Assembly (NCBI RefSeq): GCF_036250065.1
Contig: NZ_CP109199.1
Location: forward strand, 6,503,501 to 6,567,500
Direction: 5' to 3'
Source: Micromonospora sp. NBC_01699
GTDB taxonomy: Bacteria; Actinomycetota; Actinomycetes; Mycobacteriales; Micromonosporaceae
Length of the DNA stretch: 64,000 bases
In this document: piece after piece, positions 1-9,907 of the stretch
Position numbering within the stretch: the stretch's first letter is position 1
How the letters are laid out: each line of letters begins with the position of its first letter
Translations under genes and position numbers: made by a program
The notes under the pieces: model-generated
Databases searched by the model: none
Told to the model about the DNA's origin: nothing
Seen by the model: the letters and a program-made list of their open reading frames with translations, nothing else

Positions 1-1
1 C

Positions 2-361
2 GGCTACCCGGGCGGCCCGGTCCCGCACGGGTACGCGAACAGCGACGAGAAGACCTTTGCCCTGATCGCGCACTTCGGCGGCATCGTCGTGGGTTTCATC
101 GCCCCGTTGATCTCGCTGTTGGCGAAGGGCAAGGAGTCGCCGACCGTACGGGTGCACGCGGTCGAGGCGCTCAACTTCCAGATCACCTGGGCCGTCGCCA
201 CGTTGGTCGCGGTGATCCTCGGGGTCTGCTCGTTCGGGCTCCTCGCCTTCCTTCCCTTGATCACCTGGGCCGTGGTGGTCGTCTTCTCGATCATCGGCGG
301 TCTCAAGGCGAACGAGGGTGCCGTCTACCGGTACCCGATGACGTACCGCCTGGTGAAGTAG
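2..361 (+). CDS. DUF4870 family membrane protein (5' end missing)
   Basis: The open frame enters from the left edge, so the N-terminus is outside the window. The visible part begins with a Gly/Pro/Tyr-rich tail (GYPGGPVPHGY), then NSDEKTFALIAHFGG and three hydrophobic segments ending in GAVYRYPMTYRLVK. That order (disordered Pro/Gly head, E-K-x-xA-x-xAH-xxG entry motif, hydrophobic helices, Y-R-YP tail) is the DUF4870 pattern of small integral membrane proteins of unknown function. An internal GTG at position 89 is not the likely start because family sequence continues upstream of it. Confidence 0.8.
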   Translation, partial: GYPGGPVPHGYANSDEKTFALIAHFGGIVVGFIAPLISLLAKGKESPTVRVHAVEALNFQITWAVATLVAVILGVCSFGLLAFLPLITWAVVVVFSIIGGLKANEGAVYRYPMTYRLVK

Positions 362-370
362 CTGTCGTGC

Positions 371-406
371 GCTGGCTCGGGTCGGTCCGAACCGGCCCGA
401 GCCAGC
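371..406. terminator. Bidirectional hairpin between convergent genes
   Basis: A 15-bp stem (GCTGGCTCGGGTCGG paired to CCGGCCCGAGCCAGC, one G-T wobble) with a 6-nt loop lies between the DUF4870 gene and the convergent hemW. There is no T-tract, as usual for terminators in high-GC actinobacteria. Confidence 0.7.
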
Positions 407-422
407 ACGGGGGGCCGCCGGC

Positions 423-1646
423 TCAGGGCAGCAGGTCGCGTACCACGGCGTCGGCGAGCAGTCGGCCGCGCAGGGTCAGCACCGCCCGGCCGGCCGCGTA
501 CTCGGGCCGGCTGAGCAGACCGTCGGCCAGGGCCCGGTCCGCTCCGAGTCGGCCGGCGTCGTCGAGCCCGGCCAACGGCAGACCGGAGTCCAGCCGCAGC
601 CGCAGCATCACGTCCTCCATGTGCCGATCGTCACCGGTGAGCAGTTCCCGCGCCTGACCGGGAGACGCACCGGCGGCGAGGCGGTCCGCGTACGCCGTGG
701 GGTGTTTGACGTTCCACCACCGCACGCCGCCGACGTGGCTGTGTGCCCCCGGACCGAGGCCCCACCAGTCCCCGCCGGTCCAGTAGAGCAGGTTGTGCCG
801 GCACCGGGCGTCGGCGGTGCGGGCCCAGTTGGAAACCTCGTACCAGGAGAAACCGGCCGCGCCGAGGGCGGCCTCCGCGGCCAGGTAGCGGTCCGCCGCC
901 ACGTCGTCACTCGGGTACGGCAGCTCGCCGCGCCGCATCCGACCGGCCAGCCGGGTGCCGTCCTCCACGATCAGGGCGTACGCGCTGACGTGGTCGACGC
1001 CCGCCCGAGTGACCGCGGCCAGCGAGGCGGCGAAGTCGTCGGCGGTCTCGCCCGGCGTGCCGTAGATCAGGTCCAGGTTCACGTGGTCGAACCCGGCGTC
1101 ACGCGCCTCCAGCGCGGCCTGGACCGCCCGTCCCGGGGTGTGCTTGCGGTCGAGCAGGGCGAGCACCCCGGCGGCGGCGGACTGCATACCCAGCGAGATC
1201 CGGGTGTAGCCGGCGGCCCGCAGCGTCTTGAGCGACTCCGGGGTCACCGATTCCGGGTTCGCCTCCGTGGTGACCTCGGCGTCGGCGGCCAGCCCCCAGG
1301 TCCGGTCGATCCCGTCCAGGATCCGGGCCAGCTCGTCGGCGGGCAGCAGGGTCGGGGTGCCGCCGCCGACAAAGACGGTGTCCACCCGCCCCGGCGGGGC
1401 CTCGCCCAGCACCCGCCCGGCCAGCGCCAGCTCGGCCAGCACCGAGTCGGCGTAGCCGTCCCGGCCACCACCGCCGCCGAGTTCGGTGGCGGTGTACGTG
1501 TTGAAGTCGCAGTATCCGCACCGGCTGGCGCAGAAGGGCACGTGCACGTAGACCCCGAACCCCCGGGCGCCGACGGCGGCCAGGGCGGTACGGGGCAGCG
1601 AACCGTCAGCGGGTACGGGTTCACCTTCGGGGAGGACGCCGGGCAT
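423..1646 (-). CDS. hemW: Radical SAM heme chaperone HemW
   Basis: 407 residues. The radical-SAM motif C39-x3-C43-x2-C46 sits in VPFCASRCGYCDF and binds the [4Fe-4S] cluster that cleaves S-adenosylmethionine. The fourth cysteine found just after this motif in true HemN oxidases is absent (DF follows), which favours HemW, a heme-binding chaperone, over an oxygen-independent coproporphyrinogen III oxidase. VFVGGGTPTLL and the C-terminal HemN_C-like region (DRHMEDVMLRLRL) support the family. It is transcribed divergently from the enoyl-CoA hydratase gene with only 17 nt between start codons. A slightly later start is possible because the first ~28 residues are low in conservation. Confidence 0.92.
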   Translation of the reverse strand: MPGVLPEGEPVPADGSLPRTALAAVGARGFGVYVHVPFCASRCGYCDFNTYTATELGGGGGRDGYADSVLAELALAGRVLGEAPPGRVDTVFVGGGTPTLLPADELARILDGIDRTWGLAADAEVTTEANPESVTPESLKTLRAAGYTRISLGMQSAAAGVLALLDRKHTPGRAVQAALEARDAGFDHVNLDLIYGTPGETADDFAASLAAVTRAGVDHVSAYALIVEDGTRLAGRMRRGELPYPSDDVAADRYLAAEAALGAAGFSWYEVSNWARTADARCRHNLLYWTGGDWWGLGPGAHSHVGGVRWWNVKHPTAYADRLAAGASPGQARELLTGDDRHMEDVMLRLRLDSGLPLAGLDDAGRLGADRALADGLLSRPEYAAGRAVLTLRGRLLADAVVRDLLP

Positions 1647-1651
1647 GCGAC

Positions 1652-1657
1652 TAGTGT
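1652..1657 (+). promoter_or_regulatory. -10 box for a leaderless mRNA (enoyl-CoA hydratase)
   Basis: TAGTGT lies exactly 6 nt before the ATG at 1664. This is the spacing expected when transcription starts at the A of the start codon. No Shine-Dalgarno sequence is present, and none would fit in the 17-nt gap to hemW. Confidence 0.5.
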
Positions 1658-1663
1658 GCCGGC

Positions 1664-2449
1664 ATGACCGCAGCCGCTGACACTCTCGTCCGGGTGTCGA
1701 CCGCCGCCGGGGTGACCACGCTCACCCTGGACAGCCCGCGCAACCGCAACGCGCTCTCCACCCCGCTGATGACCCAGCTGCTCGCCGCCCTGGCCGACGC
1801 TGTGACCGACGACACCGTACGGGTGGTGGTGCTGTCGCATAACGGGCCGGTGTTCTGCTCCGGTGCCGACCTGAAGGAGACCGCGGCGGCGTTCGACAGC
1901 GGCTCGGTGCCGGCCGGGATGCTCGGCGACGTACTCGCCGCCGTTGCGGAGTGCCCGAAGCCGGTCCTCGCCCGGATCGCCGGACCGGCCCGCGCGGGCG
2001 GCCTGGGCCTGATCGCCGCCGCCGACATAGCGCTCTGTGCCCGGGAGGCGACGTTCGCCTTCACCGAGGTACGGATCGGGGTGATCCCGGCGGTGATCTC
2101 GGCGACCGTATTGCCCCGGTTGCAGCCGCGCGCCGCCGCCGAGCTGTACCTGACCGGCGAGACCTTCGACGGGGAGCGGGCCGAGCGGATCGGGCTGGTC
2201 AGCCGGGCGGTGCCGGCCGACGAGCTGGACGCGGCCGTGGCCGACTACTGCGCCGCCCTGGTCCGGGGTGCGCCCGGCGCCCTGGCCGGGACCAAGGAGC
2301 TGCTGTCCCGACCGGCCGGTGCCGACCTGCGGGCCGAACTCGCCCGGCTCGGCGCCCTGTCGACCGGCTACTTCCGGTCCGAGGAGGGGCGGGAGGGAAT
2401 CCTCGCGTTCCGCGAGAAACGGCCGGCTCGTTGGGTACCCGGGGCCTGA
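1664..2449 (+). CDS. Enoyl-CoA hydratase/isomerase family protein
   Basis: 261 residues with the crotonase fold: the first oxyanion-hole loop is VFCSGADLKET (about residues 65-75) and the second is GPARAGGLGLIAAADIA. Of the two catalytic glutamates of classical crotonases, the one in FTEVRIGVIP is present, but the position that reads GGGCEL in crotonase reads GGLGL here, so the other glutamate is replaced by glycine. The GLGL form resembles methylglutaconyl-CoA hydratases of leucine catabolism (family knowledge), which makes that a possible substrate class, unproven. It is a lone gene, probably translated from a leaderless mRNA. Confidence 0.85.
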   Translation: MTAAADTLVRVSTAAGVTTLTLDSPRNRNALSTPLMTQLLAALADAVTDDTVRVVVLSHNGPVFCSGADLKETAAAFDSGSVPAGMLGDVLAAVAECPKPVLARIAGPARAGGLGLIAAADIALCAREATFAFTEVRIGVIPAVISATVLPRLQPRAAAELYLTGETFDGERAERIGLVSRAVPADELDAAVADYCAALVRGAPGALAGTKELLSRPAGADLRAELARLGALSTGYFRSEEGREGILAFREKRPARWVPGA

Positions 2450-2639
2450 ACAGCGGCGGACGGGGTTGGTCACCGGTATGGAACCGATGAAGATCGAATG
2501 AGCACAGGTCTGCCGGGAAAACAAGGCTGGCCGAGAGTATGGCGACGGGACGTACGCTAGGCGCTGTTCGACGATCATCGCCGGCCCGGACGGGCCGGGG
2601 ATCGACGCGGACGGGTCGGGCCGACCGGACGAGCAGGGG

Positions 2640-3503
2640 GTGCGGGTGCGGACGAGAGCGATGGTTGCCGCCGGTGTGGCGCTCGCGGCGGTTGCCGCCT
2701 TCGGGGTCTATCTCGGTTCGCGCGAGATCGTCGGCAAGCTGCCGCTGCCCACGGCCGTGCGGGGCTGCACCGTCGAGGCCGACGGTCGGGTCAACCTGAA
2801 CCCGGAGCAGATGGCGAACGCCGCCACGATCGCCGCGATCGGCACCCAGCGCAAGATGCCCGAGCAGGCCGTGATCGTCGCCCTCGCCACGGCGTTCCAG
2901 GAGTCCAGGTTGGAGAACCTGGCCGGCGGCGACCGCGACTCGATCGGTCTGTTCCAGCAGCGCCCGAGCCAGGGCTGGGGCACCCCGGAGCAGATCCGGG
3001 ACCCGCGCTACGCGGCAAACAAGTTCTACGCCGCGCTGAAGAAGGTCAAGGGCTGGGAACAGATGCGGGTCACCGACGCCGCCCAGAAGGTGCAGCGGTC
3101 GGCGTTCCCCGAGGCGTACGAGAAGTGGTCCGACGAGTCGGCCGTACTCACCAGGGCGCTGCTCGGCAACGCGACCGGGGCCGTCTCCTGCACCGTCGGC
3201 AGCAAGCCGCTGCTGCGTGGCGACGCCGCCGCGACCGCGCTCACCACCGGGCTCAACCTGGACTGGGGCAGGTTGCAGACGACGGCGCCGGCCGAGCTGA
3301 CCGGTCTGGCGGTGCCCGCGGCCAGCGTCCAGACCGGCTGGCGCTACGCCCACTGGCTCGTCTCGCACGCGGGCGACAACGGCGTGAAGCGGGTCAGCTT
3401 CGAGAATCTGGAATGGACGGCCGACGAGGGTTCGTGGGCGCCGATCACCGACGGGTCGGCCAACTCGACGCTGGTCGTGGCCGAGGTCTACGCCGAGGGA
3501 TAG
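2640..3503 (+). CDS. Secreted or membrane-anchored lysozyme-fold protein
   Basis: 287 residues from a GTG preceded by AGCAGGGGG. An N-terminal hydrophobic helix (residues 8-25) acts as signal or anchor. The central part has a transglycosylase-like layout: VIVALATAFQESRLENL, where the Glu of QESRL is in the place of the catalytic acid, then DSIGLFQQRPSQGWG and the alternating Tyr/Ala segment DPRYAANKFYAAL. This suggests a peptidoglycan-cleaving or peptidoglycan-binding exported protein. The C-terminal ~100 residues form a separate domain that I do not recognise. The exact activity is not proven. It ends 16 nt from the convergent MOSC gene. Confidence 0.7.
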   Translation: MRVRTRAMVAAGVALAAVAAFGVYLGSREIVGKLPLPTAVRGCTVEADGRVNLNPEQMANAATIAAIGTQRKMPEQAVIVALATAFQESRLENLAGGDRDSIGLFQQRPSQGWGTPEQIRDPRYAANKFYAALKKVKGWEQMRVTDAAQKVQRSAFPEAYEKWSDESAVLTRALLGNATGAVSCTVGSKPLLRGDAAATALTTGLNLDWGRLQTTAPAELTGLAVPAASVQTGWRYAHWLVSHAGDNGVKRVSFENLEWTADEGSWAPITDGSANSTLVVAEVYAEG

Positions 3504-3519
3504 GACACCGGCGGTTCCG

Positions 3520-4164
3520 CTAGCCCGGCCGGCCGGCGGTCCGCCGCTCGGCGCGCTCCCGCAGGTGGGCCGGGAGTTCCGGTACGTCGAGCAGGCGCGG
3601 CAGCAGTTCCGGGCTGATGTTGAGGGCGCGGAACGTCTCCCCGATGGTGATTCCGTGTGCCGGTCGGTGCACCACCGTCACCGAGTCGCCGACCGTCACC
3701 TCGCCCTCACGGAGCACCCGCAGGTACGCCCCCGGCAGCGCCCGCGCGACGAACCGCTTGATCAGGTCCCGTACGTCCCAGAAGCCGGCGAACGTCCGGC
3801 ACGGCGTACGCGGCTGGCTCACCTGTAGCAGCGCCGAACCGACCTGCCACTGCTCGCCGATGACCGCCCCGGTCAGGTCGACTCCCTCGGTGGAGAGGTT
3901 CTCGCCGAAGCCGCCCGGCGGGATCTCCCGCCCCAGTTCCCGCGACCACCAGTCGGCGTCCTCGCGGGCGTACGAGTAGACCGCCTTGTCCGGCCCGCCG
4001 TGGACCGAGAGTTCGCCGACGAAGTCGCCGGCCACCCCGCCGGTGCGCAACGCCACCGGTTCCGTCGTCGGCCGCTTGTCGATGCCGGTGCGTCCGCTCG
4101 GGTCGCCGGCCCAGGCCGCCCGCGTCACCAGGCCCAGGTTGACCGAAACAACTCTGCCCGTCAT
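3520..4164 (-). CDS. MOSC domain protein (YiiM-like)
   Basis: 214 residues. MOSC domains carry sulfur from a conserved cysteine in molybdenum-cofactor-related reactions; YiiM-type stand-alone proteins are linked to detoxification of N-hydroxylated compounds. Visible signatures are GDFVGELSVHGGPDKAVYSYA, PGGFGENLSTEG and the cysteine motif QPRTPCRTFAG. The ATG at 4164 was chosen over the in-frame GTG three codons upstream because a TAGGGT -10 box lies 7 nt before the ATG. The gene is monocistronic. Confidence 0.88.
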   Translation of the reverse strand: MTGRVVSVNLGLVTRAAWAGDPSGRTGIDKRPTTEPVALRTGGVAGDFVGELSVHGGPDKAVYSYAREDADWWSRELGREIPPGGFGENLSTEGVDLTGAVIGEQWQVGSALLQVSQPRTPCRTFAGFWDVRDLIKRFVARALPGAYLRVLREGEVTVGDSVTVVHRPAHGITIGETFRALNISPELLPRLLDVPELPAHLRERAERRTAGRPG

Positions 4165-4171
4165 GTTCCAC

Positions 4172-4177
4172 ACCCTA
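4172..4177 (-). promoter_or_regulatory. -10 box for a leaderless mRNA (MOSC gene)
   Basis: On the minus strand TAGGGT is followed by 7 nt and then ATG. No ribosome-binding site is visible, consistent with leaderless initiation. Confidence 0.5.
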
Positions 4178-4196
4178 CGACGCCCCCGAGACGTAC

Positions 4197-4236
4197 GGCA
4201 GGGGCGCCGGACCGGGTTCGGTCGGACGCCCCTGCC
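4197..4236 (-). terminator. Hairpin downstream of the GlsB-type gene
   Basis: A GGCAGGGGCG arm pairs with CGCCCCTGCC around a GC-rich loop, between the stop of the GlsB-type gene and the MOSC gene start. Confidence 0.6.
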
Positions 4237-4267
4237 ATGTCGTACGGGGAGGTGCTGTTACCGGGGG

Positions 4268-4549
4268 TCAGTAGCGGCTGACGCTGCGGCGCCCACCGAC
4301 ACCGGCCACGATGGCCACCGCGATCGCCGCGACGACAACCTGTACCAGCAGCTCGCGCCAGTCGATGCCGGCGGTCTCGGTGGCGATGCCGGCGGCCCGT
4401 GCGATCACGGTGCCGAGCAGCGCGGCGCCGACGCCGATCAGCATGTGCAGCCAGATCGGCATGTTCTGCTTGCCGGGCACGACCAGGCGGCCGAGGGCGC
4501 CGACGATCAGGCCAACAATGAGTGCGGTGATGATGCCAACAACAGTCAT
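4268..4549 (-). CDS. GlsB/YeaQ/YmgE family stress-response membrane protein
   Basis: 93 residues with three hydrophobic helices and the family core GLIVGALGRLVVPGKQNMP followed by GVGAALLGTVIA. These small membrane proteins are often stress induced; their molecular role is unknown. The ATG at 4549 was chosen over an in-frame start nine codons earlier because AGGAG lies 7 nt before it. It stands alone between the MOSC gene and the lepA/Nudix pair. Confidence 0.88.
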   Translation of the reverse strand: MTVVGIITALIVGLIVGALGRLVVPGKQNMPIWLHMLIGVGAALLGTVIARAAGIATETAGIDWRELLVQVVVAAIAVAIVAGVGGRRSVSRY

Positions 4550-4630
4550 CGGTCGTCTCCTACTCGGGTCATTCACACCCTGTCGTGTGCTGACCGGTTA
4601 GTGCCCGACCCGTCGAAATCTCAAACCGAC

Positions 4631-5154
4631 TCAGAGTCCCAGTTGTCGCGCGGCTGCCCGAACGGCCTCGTTCATGGTCTCGAAGGCCAGTTTGGGAGGG
4701 TCGGCCAACTCGAACCACGCCATCTCGGACGCCTCCGCCGGGTCGAGCCGGATCTCACCGGCGTCGATCGCGGCAAAATAGAACACATCCAGTACGGGCA
4801 GCGTCTCGCCCTGGTACTCGTAGCTGCCGAGGTACATGCCAACACAGTCGCCGAGGGTGACCTCGACGCCGAGTTCCTCCCGTCCCTCCCGGACGGCGGC
4901 GGCGCTCGGGTGTTCCCAGCCGTTGCAGAAGCCGCCCGGCGTCGCCCACTGCCCGGAGCAGGGCTCGGCGGCGCGCAGCAGGCCCAGGAAGCGGGGCGTG
5001 ACCGGGTCGCCGTCGAGCACGATCAGGCAGGCGGTCGGGCGGGGGTTGACGAACAGGTTGTAGCCACAGCGACCGCAGGCGATGGGCGGGGCGCCGGCCA
5101 GCGGCGCCCCGCAGCGCGGGCAGAACGAGGCGTCCGGCCCGTACGCCCGCAGGG

Positions 5155-5158
<4 letters not shown>
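4631..5158 (-). CDS. Nudix hydrolase with N-terminal zinc ribbon
   Basis: 175 residues. Cysteines 13, 16, 28 and 31 (CPRC, CGRC) form a zinc ribbon as in NudC-like and related hydrolases. The Nudix box is complete: [20 protein letters not shown] continues into ELGVEV, with the G-x5-E-x7-REx2EExG residues that bind metal and hydrolyse nucleoside diphosphates linked to another group. The substrate cannot be read from the sequence. The GTG start overlaps the lepA stop codon by 4 nt (GTGA), so translation is probably coupled to lepA. Confidence 0.9.
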
Positions 5159-7047
<1,889 letters not shown>

Positions 7048-7302
7048 GGCGGTCCGTTCTAGTCGGGCTGGCAAGAGCGGGTCTAGTCGAGCGGGTCTGG
7101 TCGGGTCGGCAGCCGTCCGGCTGCCCGACGCTGGGGCGGGCGCGCCGGCCCGGTGGGCGCGGCGCGACGGCCGACGCTCGCGCCGACCACTCTCTATGAT
7201 CCCATGCCCCCGGGACTCCCCGGCGCAGCCCGTCTGCTCAGCCGGCAACCGACCGGCGGCCGACCCGCAGCCGACGCTGCTTCAGCCGGCGGCCGACCCC
7301 GG
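7048..7302. other. GC-rich gap upstream of lepA
   Basis: No gene is supported in this 255-bp gap. It holds imperfect repeats of a GGGTCTAGTCG-like unit around 7050-7105, a short hairpin (CAGCCG/CGGCTG around 7115-7130) and two copies of GCCGGCGGCCGACCC near 7250-7300. It must contain the lepA promoter, but no box stands out. Confidence 0.4.
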
Positions 7303-7887
7303 TCAGAGCCGGGCGGGTGACAGCGGGAACAGCTCGGCCAACCGTGGGTAGCGGGCCACGGCCTGGGCCCGGTCGCGCGGGTCGAAGTCGTCGTCGGTCG
7401 GCTCGGGGCTGAGCAGCAGGTCGTGCCCGTCCCGCTCCAGCACCGCGTCGAGCCCGTCCGGCCCGCCGGTCACCCGCTCGTACGCCGCGTCCGCCACGTA
7501 GTCGAGCCCCTCCCAGTCCGGCCACTCGTCGTCGTCCCAGTCCCCCGACGACCGCCCGGCCAGCCGACGTACCGCCGGCACCTCGACCAGCTCGTCCGGA
7601 TCACGCACCACCCGCTCGAACACCTCCCGACCGAGCCCGACCAGCCAGGCCTGGAAGTAGAAGAACCCGTCGTCGGAGCAGAGTCCGCCACAGATCCGGT
7701 ACGCGGCACCCCACAGGTGATGGGTGTCGGCCCGGCGGCGCAGTTCGTCCAGCCGTACCGAAAAGTCCGTGATCTCGGCGGCCGGCAGCTCCGCGAGCCG
7801 GTCGGTCAGCCACTCCAGCCGGTCGTCGGGTGCGTCGGCGAGGACCGCCGACCGTTCGATCAGCGCCCAGAATCCGTCGATGTCCAC
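7303..7887 (-). CDS. DUF4240 domain protein (copy 1)
   Basis: 194 residues from GTG (M)DIDGFWALIERS. It shows the DUF4240 layout: DxFWxLI at the N-terminus, LWGAAYRICGGLCSDDGFFYFQAWLVGLG in the middle, then an acidic stretch and a Tyr-containing second half. The function of the family is unknown; members are found in actinobacteria and others, often as tandem or scattered paralogues. It is downstream of, and homologous to, the neighbouring DUF4240 gene: both have WGAAYxIxGGxxSDDGFxYFxxWLV. The two differ in length and in the C-terminal third. Confidence 0.85.
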   Translation of the reverse strand: MDIDGFWALIERSAVLADAPDDRLEWLTDRLAELPAAEITDFSVRLDELRRRADTHHLWGAAYRICGGLCSDDGFFYFQAWLVGLGREVFERVVRDPDELVEVPAVRRLAGRSSGDWDDDEWPDWEGLDYVADAAYERVTGGPDGLDAVLERDGHDLLLSPEPTDDDFDPRDRAQAVARYPRLAELFPLSPARL

Positions 7888-7935
7888 GGCCCGGCAGCGT
7901 GCCACCCCGGTACGACAGCACCCCGGCCCCGCCGT

Positions 7936-7995
7936 GCAGAACGACAATGACCGCCGCCGCTGGCAGCAGAACGACGATGACCGCCGCCGCTGGCA
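7936..7995. repeat. Two tandem copies of a 30-bp unit
   Basis: Two adjacent 30-bp units (7936-7965 and 7966-7995), each beginning GCAGAACGAC and containing ATGACCGCCGCCGCTGGCA, differ at one base. They lie in the 128-bp gap between the two DUF4240 genes. Confidence 0.85.
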
Positions 7996-8015
7996 CCGGC
8001 CGGGTGCGTAGATGT

Positions 8016-8546
8016 TCAGTCCGGCGGCTCCACGAAGAGCGCCGCGAGCCGGGGCAGCTGCTGGCGGGCGCTCGCCTCGTCGTCGAAGTCCCAGAACTCG
8101 TCCAGCTCCGGGTAGGTGGCGTGCTGCTGGTCCGGCAACTCGGACGCGGTGGCCTTCCGGTACGCGTCGTGGGCGATCTGCAACACGTCCTCGGCCTCGA
8201 ACTCCTCGCCGGTGACCGCCGCCTGTGCAACCGCCGGCAGGACGGCCAGCGAGTCGGGGTCCTTGACCGCCTGGGCGAAGGTCGCCCGCCCCTGTAGCAC
8301 CAGCCAGCAGCGGAAATACTCGAAGCCGTCGTCGGAGCAGCCACCGTTGATCAGGTACGCCGCGCCCCAGAGATCGGCCCGGTAGGAGGCGGCCAGCACC
8401 CGCCACAGGTGCTGGTCGAAGCCGGCGATCTCGGTCACGTCCCGAGCCGCCAGCAGGGCCACCGCCCGCGCCGTGATCGCCTCGGTGCTGCCGTCGGCAC
8501 CGGTGCGGGCATCATCGATCAGCGCCCAGAAGTCGTCGGTCCTCAT
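8016..8546 (-). CDS. DUF4240 domain protein (copy 2)
   Basis: 176 residues starting MRTDDFWALIDDAR. It shares with its neighbour the DxFWxLI opening and the LWGAAYLINGGCSDDGFEYFRCWLV block. The second half (EDVLQIAHDAYRKATASELP) matches the usual DUF4240 C-terminus better than that of copy 1. The open frame runs further upstream, but the extension is low-complexity Trp/Arg/Gly sequence made by the repeats there, so the ATG at 8546 is preferred. Function unknown. Confidence 0.88.
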   Translation of the reverse strand: MRTDDFWALIDDARTGADGSTEAITARAVALLAARDVTEIAGFDQHLWRVLAASYRADLWGAAYLINGGCSDDGFEYFRCWLVLQGRATFAQAVKDPDSLAVLPAVAQAAVTGEEFEAEDVLQIAHDAYRKATASELPDQQHATYPELDEFWDFDDEASARQQLPRLAALFVEPPD

Positions 8547-8621
8547 GTCCCGGCAGTCTGGCAGACCGCTGTGACATCCCCCGCCACCCCCGCCGCCGGT
8601 GACGGCGATGCTCGTGGACCG

Positions 8622-8701
8622 GTCCCGCCAGCCCCTCCACCAGTAGTCCCGCCAGCCCCGCCACCAGTACTGGTGGACCGGTCCCGCCAGCCCCGCCACG
8701 G
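8622..8701. repeat. Short repeats and a 16-bp palindrome
   Basis: Two tandem 24-bp units starting GTCCCGCCAGCCCC (8622 and 8646) and a third partial copy at 8681. Between them lies the perfect palindrome CCACCAGTACTGGTGG (8661-8676). The block separates the divergent DUF4240 and phosphotransferase genes. Confidence 0.8.
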
Positions 8702-8741
8702 GTGCCGGCGACGGTGGGGCCGGCTGAGGCAGGATGGGGGC

Positions 8742-9731
8742 ATGTCCGCGAGTTCGTTACCGCTGGTGCCGTACGGTGCGACCGCCGTCCGGCCGGACTG
8801 GGCCGATCTGCCGGCGGAACTGCGCGCCGCGATCGGCGCCCGGCTCGGGGCCCGGGTCAGTTGGGCGACCACCGCCGGTGGCGGCTTCACCAACGGCTTC
8901 GCCGGGGTGCTCGACACCACCGCCGGGGACCGGGTCTTCGTCAAGGCCGCCTCGCTCGCCGACCAGCGCCACCTGAGCGACTGGTACGCCCGGGAAACCG
9001 CGATCATCGCCGCGCTCCCGCCCGACCTGCCGGTCGCCCGCCCCCGGTGGACCCTCACCACCGCCGGTCACTTCGTCATCTGTCTGGACGCCATCGACGG
9101 CCGTACGCCTGCCCTGCCGTGGCACCCGGCGGACCTGTCCGCCACGCTCCAGGCGTACGCGCGGGTGGCGCAGGCGCTGCGCGAACCCCCGGCCGAACTG
9201 GTCGCGCTCGGCCTGCCGCAGCTCGCCGACCTGCTCCGGGCCGACCTGTCCTGGTGGCGGGAGATCGTCGACGGGCGCGAGCCGGTGCCGGCCGGGGTGC
9301 CGGCGAGCCTGCGGGGGCGGCTGCCCGAGCTGGCCGCCCTGGAGGGCCTGCTGCCCGGTTACGCGTACGGCAGCAGCGTGATCCACTGCGACCTGCGGCT
9401 GGACAACGTACTGATCGACCGGGCCGGCGCGGCCTGGATCTGCGACTGGAACTGGCTCTGTTTCGGGCCCGCCTGGTTCGACCTGGCCGGGTTCCTGGTC
9501 ACCGTGTACGCCAGCGGGCTCGACGCCGACCGGGCCTTCGCGACGCATCCGGCCGCCCGGGACGCACCGGCCGACGGGCTGGACGCCGCGCTCGCCGCGC
9601 TCGCCGGATACTGGCTGGTCCGGGCGACGGCGGAACCCTCGGGCGACTCCCCGCACCTGCGGGCGCACCAGCGGTGGAGCGGCGAGACGGCGCTGGGCTG
9701 GCTGGCCGCCCGGCGGGGTTGGCGGCCGTGA
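8742..9731 (+). CDS. Phosphotransferase, APH/choline-kinase fold
   Basis: 329 residues. The kinase-like fold is shown by GGGFTNGFAGVL (glycine loop), VFVKAA with the ATP-binding Lys, the catalytic HCDLRLDNVLI and the metal-binding CDWNW that replaces DFG. These enzymes phosphorylate aminoglycosides, choline or other small molecules; the substrate here is unknown and resistance should not be assumed. The ATG follows AGGATGGGGGC. It is a lone gene, divergent from the DUF4240 genes. Confidence 0.85.
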   Translation: MSASSLPLVPYGATAVRPDWADLPAELRAAIGARLGARVSWATTAGGGFTNGFAGVLDTTAGDRVFVKAASLADQRHLSDWYARETAIIAALPPDLPVARPRWTLTTAGHFVICLDAIDGRTPALPWHPADLSATLQAYARVAQALREPPAELVALGLPQLADLLRADLSWWREIVDGREPVPAGVPASLRGRLPELAALEGLLPGYAYGSSVIHCDLRLDNVLIDRAGAAWICDWNWLCFGPAWFDLAGFLVTVYASGLDADRAFATHPAARDAPADGLDAALAALAGYWLVRATAEPSGDSPHLRAHQRWSGETALGWLAARRGWRP

Positions 9732-9767
9732 CAGCACCGCCGACCAGGGGCCGGACGGTGACCGGTT

Positions 9768-9796
9768 TTGGCCCCACCGGGCCGACCTGGTAACCT
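9768..9796 (+). promoter_or_regulatory. Possible promoter of rpsT
   Basis: TTGGCC and TAACCT separated by 17 bp, about 110 bp before the rpsT start. The -35 match is partial. Confidence 0.35.
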
Positions 9797-9907
9797 GACT
9801 TTTCGCGTGTGGCGATGTAACTGTGTGTTGGTGCCCCGGAGGGCCTACGCCGATCGTCGCCCGTGCATCAAGCTGACCAACCCGAGCTATCAAGACGAGG
9901 CTGTCGC

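Noticed and set aside
7048..7248. 67-codon N-terminal extension of LepA
   Set aside because: Arg/Pro/Ala-rich, not conserved in LepA, and the GTG at 7047 gives the usual length.
8742..9731. Phosphotransferase as an aminoglycoside resistance gene
   Set aside because: Only the general kinase-like fold is visible; nothing points to a specific antibiotic substrate, and no resistance neighbours exist.
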